A stretch of 64,000 bases of DNA from Streptomyces nigra (GCF_003074055.1 NZ_CP029043.1:3092501-3156500), one strand, 5' to 3'. Positions 1-8,400 are shown, counted from the stretch's first letter. Notes: generated by a model from the letters alone, not told the origin. Numbers and translations: made by a program.

Positions 1-1560
1 GGCACCGGGGGGCATGGGCTGCGGGGCGCCCGGAGGCACACCGGGGCCGGGCTGACCGACGGGTCCGGGAGGGCCGGAGGGTCCGGGATGCCCGAGGGGG
101 CCGGGAGGGCCGACGGGGCCGGCCGGTCCGGTGGGCACGCCGGGAGCGCCGGGAGCGCCGGGAGCGTTCGGGACACTCGGGGCGGGCGGCGGCGGGGGCA
201 CGCCGGGGCCCGCGACGGGCGGCGCGGACAGCACGGTCTCCGCGTGGTGCACGCCACCGGGGCCGCCACCCGGAAGACCGGGAGCACCGGGTGCGCCGGG
301 GGGCTGCGGAGCGCCGGGCATGCCGGGGGCGCCCGGGGCTCCGGGCGGGGCCGGCGGACCGGGCGGCTGCGGGGTGCCGGGAGCACCGGGGGCGCCGGGG
401 GGCGCGGGCATGCCGGGGGCACCCGGGGCGCCGGGCGGCGCCGGAGGCTGCGGGCCGGGGTTGGCCAGCATGGTGGCGGCATGGTGCACCCCACCCGGGG
501 GCGTCCCACCGGGCGTGCCGGGGGCACCGGGCGGAGCCGGCACACCCGGGGCGCCGGGCGCGCCAGGAGGACTCGGGACCCCAGGCGGGTTCGGGGCACC
601 GGGCGGCGGCGGAACGCCGGGGCCGCCCTCCGGCCCGTCCGGACCGAGCGACGACACCAGCTGCGTCGGCACATACCCGCCGGCCGGGGCGCTGCCCGCA
701 CCCGGCGCACCGGGCGCGCCCGGCGGCGGAGGCGGCGTCGCGCCACCCGTCCCGCGCGGCGGCGCCTTGCTGGTCGCCGCGTCCGCGATGTCCCCGGCGC
801 TCGGCGGCTGCGGATACCCGTACGACGGGGGCGCGGGCGGAGGCGTCGGCGTACCCGCGCCCTGCGGATAGCCGTACGACGGCGGACCGGACGGCGTGTC
901 CGGGCCGTCCACGGCCGGCTCGACCGCCGTCCGCGGCAGCCCGCTGCCGCCCGCCATCAGCGCCGTCTCGGCGTCCGGCGGTGTCGCCGTGTCGTCACCG
1001 CTGAGCGGCGGCGCGAACACCGTCTCCGGCAGCGGCACCGAACGGTCCTCGCCCGCGTCCGCGTTGGTGTCCGTACCCGCCCACGGCGTCGCCCCCTCGG
1101 GCACCGCCGCCGGCACCGCGTCCCGCGGCTCGTCCACCGGCTCCGCGTCGCGCGGTGCGGCGTCCTCCGGCTGCCGGCGGTCCGGCACACCCATCCGGTC
1201 GGCAGCCTCCTGCAGCCACTCCGGCGGCGTCAGCAGGAACGACGTCTGGTTCAGATCCACCCGCGCCGCGGGCGCCGGCACCGGTTCCGCGGCCGCGTCG
1301 TCACGGCCGTACTCCTCCTCGTACCGGCGGATCACCTCGCCCACCGGCAGCGACGGCCACAGCGTGGCCTCCCCGCTGTCCCGGGCGATCACCAGCCGCT
1401 GTGCGCCACCGTCCGACCGGGGCCCGTCCGCGCGGTCCTCGGCCCACACCACGAAGCCCAGCCCGAACTCCCGGACCCGCACCTCACGATGCTGGTACGA
1501 CGGCACATCGCCGTTGATCCACTCCTCGGCGCGCTCCTGCGCCTGTGCGAACGTCACCAT
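1..1560 (-). CDS. Imm35/YrhB-like domain protein with long Gly/Pro-rich repeat (3' end outside window)
   Basis: Partial gene entering from the left edge; 520 codons are visible and no stop is reached. Residues 1-85 (MVTFAQAQERAEEW..., ...GFVVWAED..., ...RLVIARDSGEATLWP..., ...VIRRYEEEYG) resemble the Imm35/YrhB immunity fold: a short alpha-beta unit ending in a helix after a D-x-G-turn. A Pro/Glu/Asp-rich linker follows, then from about residue 240 hundreds of residues of GAPGAPG/PPGAPG collagen-like repeat. The ATG at 1560 has a GGGGGAG ribosome site that overlaps the stop of the upstream SUKH gene 8 nt away, so the two are one operon. Domain assignment is by pattern, not a search. The missing C-terminus could carry another immunity (SUKH-4) or effector domain; that is inference from memory of related Streptomyces loci. 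Confidence 0.7.
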   Translation of the reverse strand, partial: MVTFAQAQERAEEWINGDVPSYQHREVRVREFGLGFVVWAEDRADGPRSDGGAQRLVIARDSGEATLWPSLPVGEVIRRYEEEYGRDDAAAEPVPAPAARVDLNQTSFLLTPPEWLQEAADRMGVPDRRQPEDAAPRDAEPVDEPRDAVPAAVPEGATPWAGTDTNADAGEDRSVPLPETVFAPPLSGDDTATPPDAETALMAGGSGLPRTAVEPAVDGPDTPSGPPSYGYPQGAGTPTPPPAPPSYGYPQPPSAGDIADAATSKAPPRGTGGATPPPPPGAPGAPGAGSAPAGGYVPTQLVSSLGPDGPEGGPGVPPPPGAPNPPGVPSPPGAPGAPGVPAPPGAPGTPGGTPPGGVHHAATMLANPGPQPPAPPGAPGAPGMPAPPGAPGAPGTPQPPGPPAPPGAPGAPGMPGAPQPPGAPGAPGLPGGGPGGVHHAETVLSAPPVAGPGVPPPPPAPSVPNAPGAPGAPGVPTGPAGPVGPPGPLGHPGPSGPPGPVGQPGPGVPPGAPQPMPPGA

Positions 1561-1568
1561 CGCGAAGC

Positions 1569-2594
1569 TCACTCCCCCGCAGCCGCGGCCTCGACAGGCA
1601 CCGCACGCGCGAACCCACCGTCCACCATCAGATTCGCCACCGTGTCCAGCTCCGGCGGAGAGCCCGCCAGCCGGGACAGGAACGCGTCGAAGTCCTCACC
1701 GCACGGCAGCAGCAGCCGCTCCACGCGCTCCGCCACCGACCACGACGGATCCACGTCCCGCGCGTCGTCGTAGGCCGAGAACCACACCGAGCCGATCCGC
1801 TCGCCCTTCACCTTCACGGCCAGCAGCCCGCCCTGCACGAACCCCACACACAGGTAGTCCTTGGTGAGATGGTCCCGCAGGCACTTGTTCGCATAGACCA
1901 GGTCGTTGACCGCCGCCTCGTCCCGGACCGTGAAGAACGGCTGGTCGATCAGCAGCCCCAACTCCGCGTCCAGCGCCGTCCCCACCGGGGCACAGCCGCC
2001 CGCGGCCTTCAGGAACGACCGGTACGCGCCCGGCAGCCGGTAGCCGAGGTCCTCCTCAACGCCCAGCGCCTGCGCCTCCGTCACCGCCACGCCCGACTTC
2101 GGCAGCCGGAAGTGCGCCGGCCGCGTCTCCTGCAACGGGCGCGTGCCGCGCTTGAGCTGGTCCACGCCCGACGTCGCGATCCCGCCGTGATGCCGCAGCA
2201 GCGCCTTCACCTCGACCGGGACCAGCTCCAGCCGCCGCGAGCCCACCACGTGGTGCCACGTCCAGCCGTGCGGCGTCGCCACCGCCGGCACCGTGTCCCA
2301 CAACGCGTGCCCCGACGCCGCCAGCGCCGCGTTCGCCGACACGTAGTCCGTCAGCCGCAGTTCGTCGACACCGAAACCCTCCGGCGGCTCCGCGATCTCC
2401 GCCGCCGCCCGCGCGTACGGCGAGAAGTCGGGGTAACCCCGCTCGTCCACCCGCACCCCTCTGGGGTGCCGGGCCGCCCGCACCGGGTCGGGAAAATGCA
2501 CGACCTGCCCGGCGTAGGCCGCGTTCGGCGGCGCGGCGTGTCCCCCGGCCTGGCGGCCGGGAGGATCCCCCAGCCCGAGCCGACCTGTCGTCAT
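1569..2594 (-). CDS. WHH-nuclease-like / SUKH (SMI1/KNR4) two-domain protein
   Basis: 341 aa from the ATG at 2594, preceded by AGGGGG at good spacing; the longer upstream reading frame lacks a ribosome site. The C-terminal half (about 165-335) is a SUKH/SMI1-KNR4 domain: ...EEDLGYRLPGAYRSFLKAAGG, ...DDARD..., ...EDFDAFLSRL. The N-terminal half resembles the WHH branch of HNH/endonuclease VII toxins: D56F (YPDF), a YVSAN segment near 84-88, GWTWHH at 110-115, LVPVEV at 124-129 and RHHGG at 134-138. In active WHH nucleases the LVP segment is normally followed by His; here it is Lys130, so catalysis may be lost. SUKH proteins are best known as immunity proteins of polymorphic toxins. A toxin-like and an immunity-like domain on one chain is unusual. 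First gene of the operon with the Imm35-like gene. Confidence 0.75.
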   Translation of the reverse strand: MTTGRLGLGDPPGRQAGGHAAPPNAAYAGQVVHFPDPVRAARHPRGVRVDERGYPDFSPYARAAAEIAEPPEGFGVDELRLTDYVSANAALAASGHALWDTVPAVATPHGWTWHHVVGSRRLELVPVEVKALLRHHGGIATSGVDQLKRGTRPLQETRPAHFRLPKSGVAVTEAQALGVEEDLGYRLPGAYRSFLKAAGGCAPVGTALDAELGLLIDQPFFTVRDEAAVNDLVYANKCLRDHLTKDYLCVGFVQGGLLAVKVKGERIGSVWFSAYDDARDVDPSWSVAERVERLLLPCGEDFDAFLSRLAGSPPELDTVANLMVDGGFARAVPVEAAAAGE

Positions 2595-2906
2595 GGCGGT
2601 AGCCCCCTGCGGCGTTCTGACCCGGGCCCGCCATGACCACACACGGTCACAACGCCCCGAATCGACTGACTCGTCTGCGTCCACGCGTCACCGCATGGAA
2701 AGCGGTGGCGACAGCCTATGCGGTACGACGACCACGGTCACCGGCACAGGGGACAGCCCCCCTCACCGCCGTGACAAGGCGTCACCCCACCGTGACAGCC
2801 CGCCCCGACACGGGCGTGTCGCGTCGCCCCAGCTTCCGCACCCGCCACGCCATTTGGCACTCTGTGACGTCCGAGAGCATGCCCGGGGGATGCTCAGGAG
2901 GGGATG
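2595..2906. promoter_or_regulatory. Divergent promoter region with GTSAC cluster and RBS-proximal hairpin
   Basis: The 312 nt between the divergently transcribed WHH/SUKH and YwqJ genes contain no gene. GTCAC or GTGAC occurs at 2646, 2687, 2737, 2771, 2781, 2792 and 2864, far more than expected in DNA this GC-rich. The 2771 and 2781 copies form a GTGAC-N5-GTCAC palindrome, and 2806-2821 is CGACAC-GGGC-GTGTCG. At 2875-2895 GAGCAT-N9-ATGCTC is a stem-loop that ends exactly where the AGGAGG ribosome site of the deaminase gene begins. Probably the shared control region of the locus. Confidence 0.5.
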
Positions 2907-3428
2907 ATGACCATGAACGCGACACAGACCGACCCGCACTCAGGCAGGTCCGGCGACCCCCGCATCGGATGGAGCGCCGACGGCACCCCGTACACACCGC
3001 CCCTCCTGCACCGCCGCGACGGCATACTCCCCACCGTCGCCGCCGCCCTCTCCGTACGCGGCGCCACCCTCACCGGCACCGCCGCCCGGGGCGACCAGCC
3101 CCCCGCCCTGCACCACCTGGTCCAGGACTTCCTCGACACCCTCACCAGCAACGAACGGGACCGCTTCACCGGACGCTGCGCCGAGACCATCCTCATCTCG
3201 CGGCACATCGCCGCCGCCGACACGGCCCGCAGCAAACGCGCCTCCCGCAAACCCATGACGAACGGCGAAGCGCGCAAAGCCCTCAAGCAGGCCAAGCTCA
3301 CCACCCGCCGGATCCGCGAGGACGGCGATCCGCTGCACGGCAGCTTCGTCACCCCCTGCCGCGCCTGCACCGCCCTCAGCGCCCACTTCGGCGTCCGCAT
3401 CGTCGACCCCACGCCGCCCGCCGACTGA
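2907..3428 (+). CDS. YwqJ-type nucleic-acid deaminase family protein
   Basis: 173 aa if the second of three in-frame ATGs (2904, 2907, 2913) is used: it lies 5 nt after AGGAGG; 2913 is also possible. The C-terminal half carries the zinc-dependent deaminase signature: Cys91-Ala-Glu93 (GRCAETILIS) as the [HC]xE motif and Pro150-Cys151-x-x-Cys154 as the PCxxC motif, with the conserved GEAR (120-123) and IRE-x-GDP-x-HG (136-145) between them, which is the YwqJ pattern. YwqJ deaminases are known as C-terminal toxin modules of polymorphic toxins that act on nucleic acid or nucleotides. Here the domain is nearly stand-alone, without signal peptide or recognisable export module, and is followed by a SUKH-3 immunity gene 90 nt downstream. 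Substrate unknown. Confidence 0.8.
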   Translation: MTMNATQTDPHSGRSGDPRIGWSADGTPYTPPLLHRRDGILPTVAAALSVRGATLTGTAARGDQPPALHHLVQDFLDTLTSNERDRFTGRCAETILISRHIAAADTARSKRASRKPMTNGEARKALKQAKLTTRRIREDGDPLHGSFVTPCRACTALSAHFGVRIVDPTPPAD

Positions 3429-3518
3429 GCCCCCAGCCCGCACGACCCGCACACCGCCGCGCGCGCCCGGACCCCGACCCCCCACCCGGCCCCGGCACAC
3501 TCGACGAACGAAGAGCCG

Positions 3519-4013
3519 ATGCACACCGACCGCACCTCGACCACCCGCTTCCCCGTGCCCGTCGACGCCGCCCTGCGCGCCGCCGGCTGGCAGCCCGGGC
3601 GCTGGGACATCAAGCAAGCCGAGATCTGGGCCGACACCCTGCGCGACCACACCTCGCCCGCCGGGCACCGCCACACCGTCTTCCCCGCCGCCGTCGAGGC
3701 CTGGGCCGAGTTCGGCGGCCTGCACATCACCCCGGCCGGACCCGGACGGCAGATCGCCCCCGCCGCCCTCCACCTCGACCCCCTGCACGGCCTGCACATG
3801 GCCCGCACCCTCGGCGACCTCGGCCGCGCCCTCGACACCGACGTCAGCCCCCTCGGCACCGAGACCGGCACCGACTCCCTGCTCGCCATCGACAGCGAGG
3901 GCCGGGTCTACGCCCTCGACCACACCGGAGACTGGTACCTCGGCGCCGACATCGACCAGGCCCTCGCCGGACTCGTCACCGGCCTCGAACCCGCCCGTCT
4001 CACCGCGCCCTGA
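3519..4013 (+). CDS. SUKH-3 family immunity protein
   Basis: 164 aa. The pattern is that of SUKH-3: AAGWQPGR near residue 20, W34..L38, FPAAVEAWAEFGGLHI around 52-68, a DTDVSPLGTE segment near 110, LAIDSEGRVYALD near 124 and DWYLGADIDQALAGL at the end. SUKH-3 proteins are thought to bind and neutralise nuclease or deaminase toxins of polymorphic systems. The gene directly follows the YwqJ-type deaminase, so the simplest reading is that it binds that protein, although pairing is inferred from position only. The intergenic 90 nt is C-rich and contains no clear terminator. It converges on the sensor kinase gene with only 22 nt between stops, where CGCGGTCAC is repeated. Confidence 0.8.
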   Translation: MHTDRTSTTRFPVPVDAALRAAGWQPGRWDIKQAEIWADTLRDHTSPAGHRHTVFPAAVEAWAEFGGLHITPAGPGRQIAPAALHLDPLHGLHMARTLGDLGRALDTDVSPLGTETGTDSLLAIDSEGRVYALDHTGDWYLGADIDQALAGLVTGLEPARLTAP

Positions 4014-4035
4014 ACCCGCCGCGGTCACACCGCGG

Positions 4036-5364
4036 TCACGCCGCGGGGATCACCGCCGACACCCGGAAGCCCCCCGCGTCCGTCGGCCCCGACACGAACA
4101 CCCCGCCCAGCGCCGACACCCGCTCCTTCATCCCCACCAGACCGTTGCCGCCCGACGGCAGACGCGCGGACGACGCCGACGACGCCTCCGGCGGCGGCTC
4201 GTTCTCCACCTGCATCGCGATCTCCGACACCCGGTGCGCGAGGCGCACATACGTCTTCGCGCCCGCCGCGTGCTTGTGGACGTTCGTCAGCGCCTCCTGC
4301 ACCACCCGGTACGCCGTCTGCTCCACCTCCGGCGCGTACTCCCTGGACTCCCCCTCGACCGACAGATCGACGACCATCCCCGCCGCCGCCGACTGCCCCA
4401 CCAGCTCGTCCAGCTCCGACAGGCACGGCCCCTCGGCGACCGGCTCCTCCGCCCGCTCCCGGTCGGCGGCCACCGCCGCGGCGACCCCCACCGCCGCCAA
4501 CGGCACCACCGCGCCCCGCGAGGCGTTCGCCGACGCCACACCGCTGCGCAGCACCCCGAGCATCTCCCGCAGCTCCGTCAGCGCCTGCCGGCCCATGTCC
4601 CCCACCAGCGCGGCATTGCGCACGGCCTTCTCCGGGTCCTTGCGCGCCACCGCCTGCAACGCCGCCGCGTGCACCACCATCAGGCTCACCCGGTGCGCGA
4701 CGACGTCGTGCATCTCCCGCGCGATCCGCGTCCGCTCCTCGTTGCGCGCCCACTCGGCGCGCTCCTCCGCCCGCTCCGCGAGCAGCTGGAGCTCCCGCTC
4801 CAGGCTGTCCGCCCGCTCCCGCAGGCTCTCCATGAGCCGGCGCCGGGCCCCCACGTACAGGCCGAGCAGCAGCGACGGCGCCGTCAGCCCGATCGCCGTC
4901 GTCAACGAAGCGAAGGGCACCACCCAGTCGCCCCACGTCAGATTCCCCCGCGCCACGTCCTGGCGGACCCACACGAACGTCACGATCAGTGTGCCGACGA
5001 ACGACATCCCCGCCAGCGACGCGATGATCCGGCGCGGCAGCTCCGAGGCGGCCAGGGTGTACAGGCCGACGATGCTCAGCAGGAAGCCCATCTGCGCCGG
5101 CAGCACCGCGATCGACACCAGCACCACCGCGATCGGCCACCGGCGGCGCAGCAGCAGCACCGAGCCCGCCAGCGCCCCGAACACCACCCCGACCGGCACC
5201 GGCAGCCCCGCGTCCCGCGCGAACCCGACGCCCTCGAACGCGCACTCCACCGCGGACGCGCCGGCCAGCGTCCCGTCCAGCACGGCGCCACGCGCCCTGC
5301 TCCACCACCACGGCCCACCCCCCGGCGGCGGGTCCCCGGCGTGCTCTTCCCCCGTCCTGGTCAT
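4036..5364 (-). CDS. Orphan NarL-class sensor histidine kinase (HisKA_3)
   Basis: 442 aa. Residues about 28-175 form several hydrophobic membrane segments, then a coiled-coil-like linker rich in ERAE/ELQLLAERAEE leads to the dimerisation/phosphoacceptor motif RTRIAREMHDVVAHRVSL with His219. The ATPase domain shows the N-box QEALTNVHKHA (Asn361) and the G-box GGNGLVGMKERV (about 406-416). This is the class that pairs with LuxR/NarL response regulators. No response regulator is adjacent, so the partner is elsewhere, unless it signals to one of the two orphan regulators in this window. ATG at 5364 is the first good start; overlapping longer frames are shadows. Confidence 0.93.
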   Translation of the reverse strand: MTRTGEEHAGDPPPGGGPWWWSRARGAVLDGTLAGASAVECAFEGVGFARDAGLPVPVGVVFGALAGSVLLLRRRWPIAVVLVSIAVLPAQMGFLLSIVGLYTLAASELPRRIIASLAGMSFVGTLIVTFVWVRQDVARGNLTWGDWVVPFASLTTAIGLTAPSLLLGLYVGARRRLMESLRERADSLERELQLLAERAEERAEWARNEERTRIAREMHDVVAHRVSLMVVHAAALQAVARKDPEKAVRNAALVGDMGRQALTELREMLGVLRSGVASANASRGAVVPLAAVGVAAAVAADRERAEEPVAEGPCLSELDELVGQSAAAGMVVDLSVEGESREYAPEVEQTAYRVVQEALTNVHKHAAGAKTYVRLAHRVSEIAMQVENEPPPEASSASSARLPSGGNGLVGMKERVSALGGVFVSGPTDAGGFRVSAVIPAA

Positions 5365-5478
5365 GCCTCCAGCCTACGGGCGCACCCCCACCCATTTCCG
5401 TCGACTTTCCCGGACCGTCCCGAGCAGCGCGGACTTGTATCGTCGCGTCGAAGGCTGCTGGTACGGCATAGTAGGAGC

Positions 5479-5492
5479 CGTCCGATCGGACG
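5479..5492. promoter_or_regulatory. Perfect 14-bp palindrome upstream of tRNA-Gln
   Basis: CGTCCGATCGGACG lies 26 nt before the tRNA gene and 115 nt from the sensor kinase start. It may be an operator or part of the tRNA leader; no -35/-10 pair could be assigned with confidence. Confidence 0.3.
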
Positions 5493-5518
5493 ATCTACTG
5501 AATCGGACATCCAGCCCA

Positions 5519-5589
5519 TCCCGGGTCGTCTAAGGGCAAGACGTCAGATTTTGGTTCTGATCATGGGGGTTCGAGTCCTCCCCCGGGAG
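5519..5589 (+). tRNA. tRNA-Gln (anticodon TTG)
   Basis: A full cloverleaf can be folded: acceptor TCCCGGG/CCCGGGA, D-stem GTCT/AGAC, anticodon stem TCAGA/TCTGA around the loop TTTTGGT (anticodon TTG, reads CAA), T-arm GGGGG-TTCGAGT-CCTCC with one G-T pair, discriminator G. The full CCA tail is not encoded. It sits between the sensor kinase and glmU. Confidence 0.95.
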
Positions 5590-5602
5590 CACATCTTCGG
5601 TT

Positions 5603-5638
5603 CGGGCCCCACCTGGCAGCGTCCACGGTCGGGGCCCG
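5603..5638 (+). terminator. Possible terminator after tRNA-Gln
   Basis: CGGGCCCC and GGGGCCCG form an 8-bp stem with a 20-nt loop, 13 nt after the tRNA. There is no T-tract, as is usual in Streptomyces. Confidence 0.4.
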
Positions 5639-5713
5639 CTCTCATGTCCGCCGGGAAACGCCCCGGTATCCTGCGGATGTCACCCCTCCCCCATCACAGC
5701 CGAAGGGCATCCC

Positions 5714-7162
5714 GTGAGCGCCATTCGCCCGGCAGCCGTCGTCGTTCTCGCAGCGGGTGAGGGCACCCGTATGAAGTCGGCCACACCCAAGGTCCTGCAC
5801 GAGCTCTGCGGACGCAGTCTCGTCGGGCATGTGCTGGCCGCCTCCCGCGAGTTGGACCCCGAGCATCTCGTCGTCGTGGTCGGTCACGCGCGTGAGCAGG
5901 TCACCGCACATCTCGGTGAGATCGACCCCGCCGTGCGCACCGCCGTGCAGGCGCAGCAGAACGGCACGGGGCACGCGGTGCGGATGGCCCTGGAGGAGCT
6001 GGGCGGCCCGGTCGAGGGCACGGTCGTGGTCGTCTGCGGCGACACGCCGCTGCTGACCGGCGGCACGCTGTCGGCGCTGGCGGCGACGCACGCGGCGGAC
6101 GGCAACGCGGTGACCGTGCTGACGGCGGAGGTTCCGGACGCGACGGGCTACGGCCGGATCGTGCGGGACGGCGCCTCGGGCGCGGTGACGGCGATCGTGG
6201 AGCACAAGGACGCGTCGGAGTCGCAGCGGGCGATCCGGGAGATCAATTCCGGGGTGTTCGCGTTCGACGGTCAGCTCCTCGCGGACGCGCTGGGCAAGGT
6301 GCGCACGGACAACAGCCAGGGCGAGGAGTACCTGACGGACGTCCTCGGCATCCTGCGGGAGGCCGGGCACCGGGTGGGCGCGTCGGTGGCGTCGGACCAC
6401 CGGGAGATCGCGGGCATCAACAACCGGGTGCAGCTGGCCGAGGCGCGCCGGATCCTGAACGACCGGCTGCTGACGGCGGCGATGCTGTCCGGCGTCACGG
6501 TGGTGGACCCGGCGTCGACGTGGATCGACGTGTCGGTGACGTTCGAGCAGGACGCGGTCGTGCTGCCGGGTACGCAGCTGCTGGGCGCCACGCATCTGGG
6601 AGAGGGCGCCGAGGTCGGGCCCAACTGCCGGCTGCGGGACACGCGCGTGGGCGCGGGGTCCCGGGTGGACAACACGGTGGCGGACGGCGCCGTGGTGGGT
6701 GCCGGGGCGTCGGTGGGTCCGTTCGCGTATTTGCGTCCGGGTACCCGGCTGGGCGCCAAGGGCAAGATCGGCACGTACGTGGAGACCAAGAACGCGTCGA
6801 TCGGTGAGGGGACGAAGGTCCCGCATCTGTCGTACGTGGGGGACGCGACGATCGGCGAGTACACGAACATCGGCGCGGCCAGCGTGTTCGTGAACTACGA
6901 CGGCCAGGACAAGCACCACACGACGGTGGGGTCCCACTGCCGTACGGGTTCGGACAACATGTTTGTGGCTCCTGTCACGATCGGGGACGGTGCGTACACC
7001 GCCGCCGGGTCCGTGATCACGAAGGATGTGCCGCCCGGTTCGCTGGCCGTGGCCCGTGGCCAGCAGCGGAATATCGAGGGTTGGGTGGCCCGCAAGCGTC
7101 CGGGGAGCGCGGCGGCGCGGGCGGCCGAGGAGGCGTCCCGGCAGGGCGGAAGCGAAGACTGA
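5714..7162 (+). CDS. glmU: Bifunctional UDP-N-acetylglucosamine pyrophosphorylase / glucosamine-1-phosphate N-acetyltransferase
   Basis: 482 aa from GTG 5714, preceded by AAGGG. The N-terminal uridylyltransferase domain has the nucleotide-binding loop [11 protein letters not shown] (about 12-22), QQNGTGHAV (about 78-86) and GDTPLL. The C-terminal half is a left-handed beta-helix of hexapeptide repeats ([61 protein letters not shown]), which carries the acetyltransferase. The enzyme makes UDP-GlcNAc for peptidoglycan. The C-terminal tail past the E. coli length (456 aa) is typical of actinobacteria. It is followed 77 nt later by prs, supplying nucleotide-sugar and PRPP precursors respectively. 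Confidence 0.98.
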   Translation: MSAIRPAAVVVLAAGEGTRMKSATPKVLHELCGRSLVGHVLAASRELDPEHLVVVVGHAREQVTAHLGEIDPAVRTAVQAQQNGTGHAVRMALEELGGPVEGTVVVVCGDTPLLTGGTLSALAATHAADGNAVTVLTAEVPDATGYGRIVRDGASGAVTAIVEHKDASESQRAIREINSGVFAFDGQLLADALGKVRTDNSQGEEYLTDVLGILREAGHRVGASVASDHREIAGINNRVQLAEARRILNDRLLTAAMLSGVTVVDPASTWIDVSVTFEQDAVVLPGTQLLGATHLGEGAEVGPNCRLRDTRVGAGSRVDNTVADGAVVGAGASVGPFAYLRPGTRLGAKGKIGTYVETKNASIGEGTKVPHLSYVGDATIGEYTNIGAASVFVNYDGQDKHHTTVGSHCRTGSDNMFVAPVTIGDGAYTAAGSVITKDVPPGSLAVARGQQRNIEGWVARKRPGSAAARAAEEASRQGGSED

Positions 7163-7239
7163 CCGGAAACGGGTGCGTCGGACACGGCGTACCGTGATAG
7201 GTGCACACCCAGCTGAGACACCTCTGAGGAGACAGTGCT

Positions 7240-8220
7240 GTGACCGGGATCAAGACGACCGGCGAGAAGAAGATGATGTTCTTCTCCGGCCGCGCCCACC
7301 CCGAGCTTGCCGAGGAGGTCGCCCAGCAGTTGGGTGTCGGGGTCGTCCCGACGAAGGCCTTCGACTTCGCGAACGGCGAGATCTATGTGCGGTATCAGGA
7401 GTCTGCGCGGGGTGCGGACTGTTTCCTGATCCAGAGCCACACGGCGCCGATCAACAAATGGATCATGGAGCAGTTGATCATGATCGACGCGTTGAAGCGT
7501 GCGTCGGCCCGCTCGATCACGGTGATCGTGCCGTTCTACGGCTACGCCCGCCAGGACAAGAAGCACCGTGGCCGTGAGCCCATCTCGGCCCGTCTGATCG
7601 CGGACCTGATGAAGACGGCCGGCGCGGACCGCATCCTGACCGTGGATCTGCACACCGACCAGATCCAGGGCTTCTTCGACGGGCCGGTGGACCACCTGTT
7701 CGCGCTGCCGCTGCTGGCGGACTACGTCGGCCGCAAGGTCGACAAGGACAAGCTGACGGTCGTCTCGCCGGACGCGGGCCGGGTCCGGGTCGCGGACCGC
7801 TGGTGCGACCGGCTGGGCGCGCCGCTGGCCATCGTCCACAAGCGGCGTGACAAGGACGTGGCGAACCAGGTGACCGTCCACGAGGTCGTGGGTGAGGTCA
7901 AGGGCCGCGTCTGCGTCCTGGTCGACGACATGATCGACACCGGTGGCACGATCTGCGCCGCGGCGGACGCGCTGTTCGCGCACGGGGCGGAGGACGTCAT
8001 CGTGACGGCGACGCACGGTGTGCTGTCGGGTCCGGCGGCGGACCGCCTGAAGAACTCGCGGGTGAGCGAGTTCGTGTTCACGAACACGCTGCCGACCCCG
8101 GGTGAACTGGCGGCGGATCTGGACAAGCTGACGGTGCTCTCGATCGCGCCGACGATCGCCAGTGCGGCGCGCGAGGTGTTCGAGGACGGTTCGGTGACGA
8201 GCCTGTTCGACGAGCAGTAG
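7240..8220 (+). CDS. prs: Ribose-phosphate pyrophosphokinase (PRPP synthetase)
   Basis: 326 aa, GTG start with AGGAGA about 9 nt upstream. Class I PRPP synthetase: ATP/flexible region FFSGRAHPELAEEVAQQLG with FANGEIYVRY, the RQDKK segment, the VDLHTDQIQGFF motif with HTDQ, the KRRD loop, and the PRPP-binding loop CVLVDDMIDTGGT near residue 225. It transfers pyrophosphate from ATP to ribose-5-phosphate in the cytoplasm, feeding purine, pyrimidine, His and Trp synthesis. Length matches the bacterial family (about 310-330). Confidence 0.98.
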   Translation: MTGIKTTGEKKMMFFSGRAHPELAEEVAQQLGVGVVPTKAFDFANGEIYVRYQESARGADCFLIQSHTAPINKWIMEQLIMIDALKRASARSITVIVPFYGYARQDKKHRGREPISARLIADLMKTAGADRILTVDLHTDQIQGFFDGPVDHLFALPLLADYVGRKVDKDKLTVVSPDAGRVRVADRWCDRLGAPLAIVHKRRDKDVANQVTVHEVVGEVKGRVCVLVDDMIDTGGTICAAADALFAHGAEDVIVTATHGVLSGPAADRLKNSRVSEFVFTNTLPTPGELAADLDKLTVLSIAPTIASAAREVFEDGSVTSLFDEQ

Positions 8221-8239
8221 GCGAGCGCCGAAGATCGTT

Positions 8240-8302
8240 TTGGGAACGGCCTCCCTCCCCGAGTAGACTGCTGCAGTTGCTCGGCGAGGGAGGCCGTTTC
8301 CC
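8240..8302 (+). promoter_or_regulatory. rplY promoter embedded in a 61-nt palindrome (prs terminator?)
   Basis: From 8242 to 8302 the DNA forms a near-perfect hairpin: GGGAACGGCCTCCCT...CGAG pairs with CTCG..AGGGAGGCCGTTTCCC with one bulge and one mismatch, around a 16-nt loop. The left arm and loop also contain TTGGGA (8240-8245), an 18-nt spacer and TAGACT (8264-8269), a plausible sigma-HrdB promoter for rplY. So one segment could both end prs transcription and start rplY transcription. Confidence 0.55.
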
Positions 8303-8400
8303 GTTGTGGAGGCGGTTGTCCGTTATCGACGCGCTCTTCGTAGCAGGCCGTTCGTGGCCGGGTGACCCCGTCCGTTCTACTTCTACGAGGAGTGATCGCC

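Noticed and set aside
1..850. CRISPR array in the repetitive left edge
   Set aside because: Repeats are in-frame triplet variants without unique spacers.
88..1867. Long plus-strand frames over the left end
   Set aside because: Antisense to the Imm35-like gene; the long open frames come from Gly/Pro repeat in 80% GC DNA and have Arg/Gly-rich low-complexity translations and no ribosome site.
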